Origin: Posidonia oceanica
Taxonomy: Eukaryota; Streptophyta; Magnoliopsida; Alismatales; Posidoniaceae
Assembly: GCA_037176725.1 (NCBI GenBank)
Contig: JAZBRS010000044.1
Span: 5,828,001-5,892,000 of the forward strand
DNA length: 64,000 bases
Direction: 5' to 3'
Shown: positions 10,510 to 19,414 of the stretch, piece after piece
Layout: every line of letters begins with the position of its first letter
How positions within the stretch are numbered: position 1 is the stretch's first letter
Program-made: the position numbers and the translations under genes
The notes under the pieces: model-generated
Database searches by the model: none
What the model was told of the DNA's origin: nothing
Seen by the model: the letters and a program-made list of their open reading frames with translations, nothing else

Positions 10510-11337
10510 TTTAGGATATCAAAGTAAGATAGTCCTCTTCAAAATCAACTGGGGTCTTTAATTAATATCCATTCAATGAGTATAATCAAACCAACATAGA
10601 ACAGGTAAACCATCAAAGAGAAACTACCAACCCAACCTAAACCAAATAAATCATCAAAGGTGCTGAAAGCACTTCACCTATACCCCAGTTAGAAATTGAT
10701 CAGAAGAGGAAGAATCTAAGATGGAAGGTGTTTTTCGGCCAGGAAGTGCTTGATTAGCACGAGTGCTCTGAGTGGTTGTGTGCTTGGAACCATATGGCCT
10801 GCACCACATACCGTTGCAAAAGTTAGACCGCCTTTGTAGACAATGGAGTAACCACCAACCTCGTTCCTAACAGTCCTGTATTTCCATAGAGTTATCACTG
10901 GAAGGTTGAGCTTATTAAGAGCATACTTAGTTGAGGTCACAGGAACTCTCCCATCTACATCTCCACTAAAAATCCAAACTCGTACTCCATTTGCAAGTAG
11001 TTCCTCTAGAAGCGGTAGAACTGTTGTGGCAGAGTCTTCCCATGGAATGTCACCGTGGGCACTCCAGGGACCAAGAACACTCTTTGTCACATTGGCATGG
11101 AGGGCATCTTGGACTTCAGGAAAATTTAGATAATAATCCACATACCAATCAGAACATGGGTTGAAGTTGTTGACCGATTGCCTCCTTGGAGTCATGGTGA
11201 GATTGGAGATAGAACACAGAGGGCCGTAGACGTCGTATATGTCGAGGTTTTGCATCGTCACGTCGCCGTACGCGCCCAAGGCCTTGGTGCACAAGTCGGT
11301 GTAGTCGATGCACAAGTCGGTGTAGTCGGTGCCGTCT
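10510..11337 (-). pseudogene. Serine carboxypeptidase-like retrocopy, 5'-truncated
   Basis: On the minus strand, 10716-11337 is open throughout and encodes the C-terminal half of a peptidase family S10 protein (plant serine carboxypeptidase II-like). Counting from a TTG codon at 11315, which is not a true start, two catalytic residues are visible: Asp121 in FSGDVDGRVPVT and His174 in GAGHMVPSTQP. Also seen is the family stretch FNPCSDWYVDYYLNFPEVQDAL-like (about residues 51-72). The N-terminal half with the catalytic serine (GESYAG-type motif) is absent, so it cannot be an active peptidase. The family's R before GAGH is Cys here. Plant S10 genes normally have many introns, but this stretch has none. 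There are ~200 bp of 3' untranslated sequence and a T-run (A-run on the gene strand) at the left end, flanked by a 12 bp duplication. A LINE-type retroposition fits. The 5' end carries a 21 bp tandem duplication (11283-11324 region). Confidence 0.85.
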
Positions 11338-11349
11338 AATTACTTTTTT
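11338..11349. repeat. Target-site duplication, right copy (carboxypeptidase retrocopy)
   Basis: AATTACTTTTTT is followed by GACATTAACAAAC, the undisturbed continuation of the AT-rich monomer. It pairs with 10498-10509. Confidence 0.75.
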
Positions 11350-12021
11350 GACATTAACAAACAACGATTTTTCAATTTTGCATTGTTATATACCAACAAT
11401 ACTTCTCTACTTCATTTTTACACAATTTTGAAGATTTCTACGAAAATTACAAAAGTTTTCGAGATTTCTTCCATTTTATCGATTAATAATAATATTCTAG
11501 CGACACTAGGAGGCAGGATTCGTAGGTGCGCTTCACTGGTGAACTTTCCAGGCGTTTCTGGTGCGCAAGGGATGCCAGGGGTGCTATGGAGATGCCCATT
11601 ATGTTGGGGTTGGGCCTGATTTTGGTGATAACCGATCTATTAGAGGTTGCTCTTTTGTTGTTGAAGTTTAGAATCTAATTTTTGGTTTTATTGTGAGTTT
11701 TGTAGAATTAAAATGAATCCTAGTCCTTTAAGAGATTAGAATTTTATAAACACATTAGGGCAATATGAGAATCAAGCCAATCATTAGGGATGAGTTAGGG
11801 ATTGCATAAAATGGAATAGCAAGACCCCACTTGAGCTAGGGTTGGAAACTAAAAGACTAAAGAACCTAGAAATGCTAAGGTTTTCCCTAATTGGTCTAGA
11901 TGGACATTAGGGAATATAAAAAATTAGGATTGGATCTTGGCACCAGAACTTAGTGTTCTGGGTGCCGTTGGTGTGGGTGTGTGGTCTCGCAAGTATGTTG
12001 GGACTTCAGGACCAGTGCTTT

Positions 12022-12026
12022 GCTTC
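12022..12026. repeat. Target-site duplication GCTTC, left copy (element 1)
   Basis: GCTTC stands immediately before TGTAACACC. The same five bases follow the 3' LTR at 22583-22587. The empty site in unit 1 has a single GCTTC at 3959-3963. Confidence 0.95.
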
Positions 12027-13369
12027 TGTAACACCTAGGAATTCATTCCCCCTGTAATTATGCTTTTTAATTAATTCCTTGGCTGCAGTCGAGTGTTACT
12101 GGCCTTGTGGGCCGCATCTGTGGTTTGTCTGGGTCTCCACCTGTATTGTTGTTGTAGACTCCCACTTGTGGTGGTTGGTGGGATAGATTGTGGTCTGGTC
12201 CTTGGTTTTCTCTCTCTCTTTCTCTCCCTCTCTTTCTCTCACTTCCTCTCTCTCTCCCTCCCTTTCTCTTTCCCCTCCACCCCCTCTCCCTCACGTGCCC
12301 TCCCCCTCCCCCATTTCCCCTCACCCACTCGTGCCTTTCCCCTTCCCCACTCGTGCCCACTCCCCTTCCTCCTCCTCTCCTCCCCTCGCACCCGTGCCGT
12401 AGCCGGCCGACGCAGCCCTCTCCTCCCCCCTCTCCCCATCCATCTCCTCCTCCCTCCACTCTCTCCCCCCTCTTCCTCTTCCCCTTCCTCCTCTTCTTCT
12501 TCTTCCTCCTCCAGGTTGGTGGTTGTCGTTGGTGGCTGTCGGTGGTGGCCAGCGTGCGGTGGCAGCCAGCGGTGGTGCGGTGAGCTCCAGTCGTCGTTCC
12601 GGTGGAGTGGCGAGCCCAAAAGCGGTGCATGGAGCTCGAAGTGCATGTGGATCGCTGGAGGACAGAGGTTGTCCCTCTGTCCCAAGGTACACGCCTCGCC
12701 GTGGCAGTTAAAATGTTTACCAAATGCTATGCATGCTAGCCTTGCCATGATTTTGTGATATGGTAGTATTTTGGCAATATTTGGTAATTTATATGCTTTT
12801 GGCCGGATTTATCGGCTTGAGTTGGTTATAACTCAAAGGTGGATTTTTAGTGGCTTCTTGAGTCGTGTGCTCAAGAATGGCTTGATATTGATATGCATGT
12901 GTTCCTTGGCATGTATAGAATGTCATGGAAGTGATTTGATGATTTTTAGTGATTTATGTTGTTTTTGGCCGGATTTATGGCCCGAGTAGCTTAAATGCTT
13001 ATATTGTGGTTTCCTGGTGAATTTCGGTGTTTTGGGCCTTGGATTGAGGCAAATGTGATATGATTGTGTTGCTCGACCTGAGACACTCGTTCGCTTATAT
13101 TGCATGCTTGTTTTGGCATGGGTTTGATAGTGTTTGAGGTTTTCGATAGCGAATGACTTGAATATTGGTTTTCCTGTGTTTTTGGTGAGTTGCGTGCCTC
13201 GGAATGCCATATTGAGTATATGGTTGCATTCCTTATTGAATTCTGGAGATTTCGGTATATGGCATGCTTGTTTTGGAATTTGATTCTGGTGTTTTGGGTT
13301 TTCAGTCAGTTTTATAAGTTGGTTGCCCTATTTTGGTTCGGTACGACCTTTTTGGTTGGTATACCGATT

Positions 13370-13650
13370 TCTGGGAGAAATCGGGATACCGGTCCATACC
13401 GGTGTCCTGTTTTCCTGTTAGATTTAGGCTAGAACCTGAATTTAGTCGACTGATATCGATCGGTCTGCCATTTTCAGGGTTGGATCGGTCCGACCGATGG
13501 ATTTAGTTCCACCGAAGTAGGGATTTTCAGTACGACCGGTGTGATACCGGTCTGCCGATCACTGTGCGGACCGGTCGGCTGGTGGATTTAGTTCCACTGA
13601 AGCAGGGATTTTCGCTCGACCGATGGAATTTTCGGTCTGCCGATTTTGGT
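13370..13650 (+). repeat. CCGGT/CGATCGGTC-rich block with internal duplication, in the 5' LTR of element 1
   Basis: Short motifs ACCGGT, GACCGAT, GATCGGTC and CGGTCTGCCGAT recur many times. The phrase TGGATTTAGTTCCAC...AGGGATTTTC occurs twice, 87 bp apart (~13498 and ~13585). Matching blocks occur in all full LTRs (for example ~20745-21020, ~34340-34600, ~42410-42680, and reversed at ~28080-28400 and ~55480-55800). It may be a U3 binding-site cluster, but that is inference. Confidence 0.6.
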
Positions 13651-14016
13651 CTGGGTTGCTCTCTCGGGCTCGTTTTCCTACGTGGTTTCCATGGTTGGTT
13701 TTGGGGCTTATTGTGCTTTAGCCCATGATATTTAATACATGTTTTCAAATAGATTTTTGAGGAAAAATATGGATGGTTTGCAAATGGTTTTGCCAAGGTT
13801 TTCTGTCGCCAAAAACCTGGGAGTTGTGTTGGCTGGACTCGGGGATGCGACGGCGTTCTTGGTATGTCGCACACTTCACCTGGGTCGAGGTTTGGGGATT
13901 AGGGTGCTGGCCGTACCAAGCGGTATCGTAGCAGCGGACTCGGGAGGTATGATGCTCCTGCGTAGCTGGGCGTGATACCATAGTTGTTACGGGCACCGGG
14001 ACTCGCCTGGTTTTGG

Positions 14017-14112
14017 GTGCCAGCTGAGCCTAAGGGTTGGAGCCTCTAGTGGTTCGGAGCACTGGTGCTGGCTGAGCCTAGCGGTTGGAGCCTCTAGTGG
14101 TTCGGAGTACTG
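14017..14112 (+). repeat. Tandem ~54 bp repeat in the 5' LTR of element 1
   Basis: Two copies of a segment containing GCTGAGCCTA...GGTTGGAGCCTCTAGTG and GTTCGGAG. The same pair is present in the other LTRs (~21400-21500, ~34980-35070, ~43060-43160, and reversed at ~27630-27740 and ~55040-55130). The array units carry one related copy (GAGCCTAGGGTTGAGGAGCC-like). Confidence 0.65.
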
Positions 14113-15009
14113 AACTGAGGTCGCCGTATATTAGGCGTGCCCAGTGTTTGTCTTGAGTGAGGACAACTCACCCAGTTGGGGTGAGTAGCTTTCCCAGGTG
14201 GGGATCGCTTTTGAAGCGACTGTAGTGACGAAATGCCGGAATGGACACGCTCCTCCATAGGGCGGGTTTTCGTGGCAGTGTAGTGAGCTGCAGGGGTGAG
14301 TCCTTGGCTACTGCTTGAGGCCAAGTCGGTTGCTTGGCACCAGGCAACACGATCAGTTGTGGTTTTGTGCCCGCAGGGCTGTGTTTTGGTTGTTGCTGGC
14401 CGTATTAGGCCTAGAGCCTTGCTGTGTTTGGGCCATATTGGGCCTAGTGTTTTCTGTCTATTTACGGCGTGAGGTTTTGCCTGTGTTTGGGATTTGTGAG
14501 GTTTTGCTGTGTTTTGGGCCATATTGGGCCTAGCGTTTTTCTGCTTGTGTATGGCGTGAGATTATTGTTTGAGTTTTGGGCAGTGGGTCGTGGTTTGTGA
14601 AATATTTTGTGAACATCTGTCTTTCCCAGTTTTAGCATGTTGGCTTTGGGAAGGGTGTTTTATTTGATTATATTGCTTGTTGTGAACCTAGATTTTGGGG
14701 TTTTTACCGGTTGTGCCGTATTTGAGGTTTTGATGCCGATTTCTCGTGTGGTTTTTGCGAGGTGTGTACTGGGTGACAATTTCTGGTCACTCAGGTGTGC
14801 TTTGTGTGGTTTTCAGTTACTGGTGCAGATGATTTGCTGGTTCGGAGTTCTAGTGCATATAGTGGGAGTCACGTAGCTGTCCACTGCAGGTTCATGGCAT
14901 AGATATTTGTTGTTTTGCCCAGTAGTTTATTGTAATTGTTGTAATTAATTAAGTTTTAAATTTTTAGGCTTTTGGTTTTTGTTGGTAGCGACTCGGGTCG
15001 TTACAGAAT

Positions 15010-15022
15010 TGGTATCAGAGCC
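15010..15022 (+). other. Primer-binding site for initiator tRNA-Met, element 1
   Basis: TGGTATCAGAGCC begins 4 bases after the LTR end. It is the well-known plant primer site complementary to the 3' end of initiator tRNA-Met, used to prime minus-strand synthesis. Confidence 0.93.
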
Positions 15023-15179
15023 TAGGTTCACTAGGTTGCATTAGCCTAGGAGTAGTCAGTCTAGTGACTCCATAGGCAATTGCATATCATGATCGAGTCT
15101 GCACCTGTTGTTTGGCATATAATGTTGCTTGTCTTATTGGCTGTGGTGTAGGTTTTTGTTCCTTCTCTCCTGGTTTAGC

Positions 15180-16367
15180 ATGTCTCACCATGGCCGTCGA
15201 AAGGATAAGGCCCCTGCTAAGGAACCTAGCTCTCGAGAGGAGAGTGGTTGGTAAGGCGTGCAGACGGAGTTGCAAGGCTGGATGCGTGGGATCTCTCAAG
15301 CATTTGGCAAGAGTGGCTTTGGTAGAGAGTCTGAGGGAGATCTGTGGCTACGCAAATTGAGCAAGCTCCACCCACCGACAATAAAGGGTACTGGTACTCT
15401 TGAGGAGAGCAAGGCATGGCTGCGAAGCATTGAGAAGTTGTTGGATAGTTTAGCATGCCCGGTGGAGCATTGGGTGCGGTTGGCTGCCTTTTAGCTCGAC
15501 GGTGATGCCGATGAGTGGTGGAGAGCCACAAGGCGGCTGAAGTTCCTGGATTCTATAACAGTCGACATCAACTGGAAGGACTTCGAGGCTGCATTTCATG
15601 AGGAGTACTTCCCGAGCCATGTGAGGAGCCGATTCGACCGAGAGTTCCGGAGTCTGCAACAGGGCTGGATGTCTATGGCTGAGTATGAAGCCTCTTTTGC
15701 CTGGTTGGAGAGGTTTGCCCAGGCCTTTGATTCTAAGGAAAGGCAGGTGGAGAGATTTCTGGAAGGCCTTCAACCCAGCTTGAAGGTGAAGGTGATGGGC
15801 TGCCGATGCATGACGATTGTTGAGGTGGTCCAGATGGCTTCCCGCTTTGAAGAGGAGTACAACCAGTATGTGAGTGGTCACTCCAAGGGGAAGGGCAAGT
15901 TGCCCTTCACTTCCCGATTCTCTGTGTCTAGTCCACCGAGTTCCAGTGGCATGAGTAGCCCAGAGAAGAGAAAGAAGGACAGGTCCGGCAGTGGTTCTGG
16001 TGCCCGGCATAGTTTTGCTCAAGGTGGTGGTGTTAGCCCTGCCTCTAGCGCCCGACACAACTTTGCAGGAGTTGGTAGCACCGGTCTGAGCCAGGCTGCT
16101 TTGAGTGGATAGGGTAGCGCCTAGTGTTTCTAGTGTGGCCAGACGAGTCACTTTGCAGCGCACTGCCCTTGAGCACAGTAGGCGACGAATCGAAGCGGAG
16201 TGGTGTGCTACAACTGTGGTAGACTGGGACATGTGCAGAGTATGTGTCCGGATCCTCCCAAGAGAGCGAGGAATGTGCCACAGTAGTCGACCCGGGGGCG
16301 GGTGTTCACCATTTCAGCTCTCGACTGTGGGCCCTCTGGCAATGTTGTAGAGGGTAAGTCCCAGTAA
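15180..16367 (+). pseudogene. gag: gag of element 1 (broken by in-frame stops)
   Basis: The frame starting ATG TCT CAC CAT at 15180 can be followed without a frameshift to TAA at 16365. It is interrupted at 15252 (TAA), 15492 (TAG), 16110 (TAG) and several more stops in the zinc-knuckle region. Recognisable parts are the retrotransposon gag core (DEWWRA..., WKDFEAAFHEEYFP, FRSLQQG, about 15500-15800), a basic Ser/Gly-rich stretch (about 15880-16110) and a CCHC zinc knuckle (CYNCGRLGHVQSMC) near 16207-16250. Gag would form the cytoplasmic particle that packages element RNA. The same frame in the copy at 52646-53833 is the best preserved. The product is not expected to be functional. Confidence 0.88.
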
Positions 16368-16397
16368 TTTTCCTTGGATAGTGTGACCCATTGTATT

Positions 16398-16436
<39 letters not shown>

Positions 16437-16502
16437 CTTTTCCCCTGTAATATGAACCTTGTTGTTTAATTGGGGATGCTGTTGGTTGTGCTTTGGCCTT
16501 AG
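16354..16502 (+). other. Candidate gag/pol intron of element 1 (149 bp)
   Basis: GTAAGT starts at 16354, after the first base of a gag codon (phase 1). The 3' end is a T-rich run and TTAG at 16499-16502. Removing it would join gag in frame to the protease reading GSYLVAGRM. The gag stop (16365-16367) lies inside it. It contains a (TTG)n run. The same donor, acceptor and phase occur in the two sister elements. No transcript evidence is available here. Confidence 0.6.
16398..16434 (+). repeat. (TTG)n microsatellite, about 12 copies
   Basis: It lies inside the candidate intron. The sister copies have a much shorter run (about 37547-37560) and an interrupted (AAC)n run on the other strand (about 52589-52622), so it varies between elements and explains most of the intron length difference. 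Confidence 0.9.
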
Positions 16503-19380
16503 GTTCTTATCTCGTGGCCGGCCGAATGACCAAAGTTCTGTTTGACTCAGGGAGCACGTTCTCTTTTGTCTCTGAGTCTTTTGCGGCGGAACTGGATGAT
16601 GTAGCAGCCAAGTTAGCTTGAGTTGCGGGAGCTTAAGGCCCAGCTGCAGGAGTTGCTGGACAAGGGGTTCATCAGGCCAAGTGTGTCTCTGTGGGGAGTG
16701 CGTGTCTTGTTCGTTCGTAAGAAGGATGGTTCACTCCGAATGTGTGTAGACTACCGGATGTTGAATTAGCTTACAGTGAAGAACAAGTACCCCTTGCCCC
16801 GTGTTGAAGACCTGTTTGACCAGTTGCAGTATGCTTCCGTCTTCTTGAAGATTGATCTGAGATCTGGATATCACCAATTAAGGATCCATGATTCAGACAT
16901 TCATGAGACTGCCTTCTAGACGCGGTATGGCCATTATGAGTTTACGGTTATACCTTTCGGCTTAACCAACGCCCCTGCCGCATTCATGGAATTGATGAAC
17001 TGGATCTTCAGGCCTTTCTTGGACCAGTTTGTGGTGGTCTTTGTAGACGACATCTTGGTCTACTTTTCGAATGAGGAAGCTCATGCCCAACATCTGAGGG
17101 CGGTGTTGGATGTTCTGAGGCTGCACCAGTTGTACGCCAAGTTCTCTAAGTGTGAGTTCTGGTTGAGGGAGGTTATGTTCCTTGTCACCTTATCTTTGGA
17201 GACAGCGTCAGAGTTGATCCTGCCAAGGTTGAGGCAGTTAGCAATTGGCAGAGACCCAAGACTATGATTGAGATTAGAAGTTTCCTGGGATTGGCGGGTT
17301 ACTACAGGAGGTTTATCAAGGATTTCTCTTCTATTGCATCATACCTGACAGCTCTCAGCAAGCATGGGGTTCCGTTTATTTGGGACCAAGGTTGTGAGGT
17401 GAGTTTCAATGAGTTGAAGGCTCGTCTAACTTCTGCTCCTGTTCTGACCTTGCCTTCTGGTAGTGGTGGCTTCATTGTTTATAGTGATGCTAATAGTGTT
17501 GGGTTGGGTAGTTTTCTGATGCTGCGTGGCAATGTTGTGGCTTATGCCTCCCGTCAGCTGAAGGACAATGAGAAGAACTACCCTACCCATGATCTTGAGA
17601 TGGCTGCCGTGGTGTTCGCGCTAAAGCTTCGGCGACACTACCTGTATGGGGAGCAGTTTGAGGTCTACACGGATTACAAGAGTCTGAAGTATATATTTAC
17701 TCAAAAAGACCTCAACATGCGGCAGCGGAGGTGGGTGGAGTACCTCAAGGACTATGATTTCGGTTTCTCCTACCACCCTGGGAAGGCCAATGTGGTCACC
17801 GATACTCTGAGTCGGCGTACGCACATCGTGGCAAGCCTGATGGTTAAGGAATGGACCATCCTGAAGGATCTGGCTGACTTTGGACTCAAGAGACTACATC
17901 GGGGAGCAGGCGGTGCCTACATGGTGAGCTTTTCTGTTCGTCCCAAGCTAGCGGAGTTCATTATTGCCTATCAGCAGACAGACTCCTTCTTTCAGGCGAC
18001 TATTGAGAAGTTGTGCACTGGGGAAGCGTCAGACTTTTCTCTTGGCGTACATGGGGAATTGAGGTTTGATCAGTGTCTGTTTGTGCCCCAGTACGAGGAG
18101 GTCAGGCGGAGGTTACTGGATGAAGCCGAAAGATCCGAGTACACCATCCACCCAGGATCCATGAAGATGTATTGAGATCTGAAGCGGATTTTTTGGTGGG
18201 CTACCATGAAGAGAGAAGTTGCTAACTATGTGGCATGGTGTGCAACCTGCCAGCTAGTCAAGGCAGATCATTAGAGACCTAGTGGAACTGTACAGCCATT
18301 GAGTATACCAGAATGGAAATGGGAGCACATCTTTATGGATTTTGTGATTGGGTTGCTGCGTACCATGAGGAAGAACGATACCATGTGGGTGATCGTTGAT
18401 TGGCTAACCAAGTTAGCTCATTTCTTGCTATCCAGGTGAATCTTCCTTTACAGCGATTGGCAGAACTGTATGTATTGGAGATCATTCGGCTGCATGGTGT
18501 TCCTGTATCTATAGTGTCTGATAGAGACACGCGGGTTACCTCAAGGTTTTGGAGGACTCTGCAAGAAGCTTTTGGCACGGTACTCAATTTTAGTACAGCT
18601 TTCGACCCTCAGACGAATGGTCAGATCGAGAGGACTATCCAGACTCTAGAGGATATGTTGAGAGGTTGTACCCTAGACTTGCAAGGAAGTTGGGAGGACC
18701 ACTTGCCGTTGGTTGAGTTTGCATACAACAATAGCTACCACTCTAGCATTGGGATGGCGCCATACGAGGCTCTATATGGTAGGCCCTGTAGATCCCTGAT
18801 TTGCTGGAGTGAGGTAGGTGAACGGCAACTTCTTGGTCCTAAGTTTATGTAGCAGTATGTGGACAAGGTGGACTTGATCCGCAGAAGGCTTCTGACTGCA
18901 CAGAGTCGGCAGAAGAGTTATGCTGACCAGAGGCAGAGACCGTTGGAGTTTCTGGTGGGAGACTTTGTATTCCTAAAGGTTTCACCGACTAAAGGCGTGA
19001 AGAGGTTTGGCAAGCGTGGGAAGCTGAGTCCCTACTATATTAGCCCGTACCATATCACGCAGAGGGTTGGTGAAGTAGCCTATAGATTGGCCCTACCACC
19101 AGAGCTATCGGCAGTGCATAGTGTGTTCCACGTCTCCATGTTGAGGAAGTGTCTGGCTGATGTTTTACAGGTGATCCCTGTTCAGCCAGAGGTGCTCTAG
19201 GAAGATCTCCCCTTTGTTGAGGAGGCTGTCTCGATTGTTGATTACAGAGAACAGGTGTTGCGGAATAATGTGATTCCGCTGGTTCTTGAGAGATGGCAGC
19301 ATCATTGTGCAGAAGAGGCCACTTGGGAGTTCGAGGATGGCATCCTTGCTCGCTACCCGTACCTTTTCGCTTACCATTGA
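16503..19380 (+). pseudogene. pol: pol of element 1 (protease remnant, RT, RNase H, integrase, chromodomain-like tail)
   Basis: The protease keeps its DSGS active-site motif (Asp codon 16544) but loses the rest to a ~507 bp deletion at ~16618. The RT follows in a shifted frame; FVDDILVYF (the YXDD box) lies within 16986-17267. A one-base loss near 17190 shifts the frame again. The stretch 17264-18175 is open for 303 codons and carries RNase H with Asp75, Glu112, Asp137 and Asp180 ([14 protein letters not shown]) and the start of the integrase zinc domain (YTIHPGS). The integrase core continues to about 18850 (VSDRDTR and the Glu of [11 protein letters not shown]). The tail, about 19220-19377, ends RW..H...EATWE.EDGILARYPYLF, as in Tekay/Del chromodomains. 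The final stop is TGA at 19378. Dead. Confidence 0.88.
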
Positions 19381-19414
19381 TTTCGGGGGCGAAATCCTTT
19401 TTAAGTGTTTATCA

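Larger units (their letters stand above)
9180..12026 (+). repeat. Tandem unit 3, left part (contains the carboxypeptidase retrocopy)
   Basis: AT-rich monomers start at 9180. The third monomer is split at its T-run by the insertion at 10510-11337 and resumes at 11338. The GC island is at ~11483-11600 and the hairpin near 11938-11966. The unit is then interrupted after GCTTC (12022-12026) by the 10.56 kb element and resumes at 22583. Without the two insertions the unit would be about 3620 bp. Confidence 0.9.
12027..15005 (+). repeat. 5' LTR of element 1 (2979 bp)
   Basis: It starts TGTAACACC and ends GTCGTTACA, with the terminal inverted match TGTAAC/GTTACA. Contents: a CT-rich tract (~12205-12515); a G/T-rich middle with TGGCCGGATTTAT repeats; a CCGGT/CGGTC-rich block with an 87 bp duplication (~13370-13650); a tandem GAGCCT(C)TAGTGGTTCGGAG repeat (14017-14112); a repeat rich in TTGGGCCTAG; a hairpin; and the terminal hairpin GTAGCGAC/GTCGTTAC (14985-15004). 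It lacks ~189 bp present in the 3' LTR near 14570. No real gene is seen; long open frames across the CT tract are composition artefacts. Confidence 0.92.

Noticed and set aside
10716..11315. Carboxypeptidase fragment as a functional gene
   Set aside because: There is no ATG start, no signal peptide and no catalytic serine half, and it lies inside a satellite.
10510..11337. Carboxypeptidase fragment as a Helitron or Pack-TIR capture
   Set aside because: No terminal inverted repeats or CTRR-type end were seen. A T-run at the 3' side and a 12 bp duplication fit retroposition better.
12188..12758. Overlapping long open frames on both strands across the CT/GA-rich tracts (also at 133-717, 19447-20137, 28988-29708, 33075-33695, 40796-41714, 48403-49095, 56423-57123)
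   Set aside because: They are products of low-complexity CT/GA repeats in the LTRs. Several frames and both strands are open at once and no domain is seen.
15258..15494. Separate short genes within the elements' internal regions
   Set aside because: They are pieces of one gag or pol frame divided by stop codons and frameshifts, so I annotated them as single pseudogenes.
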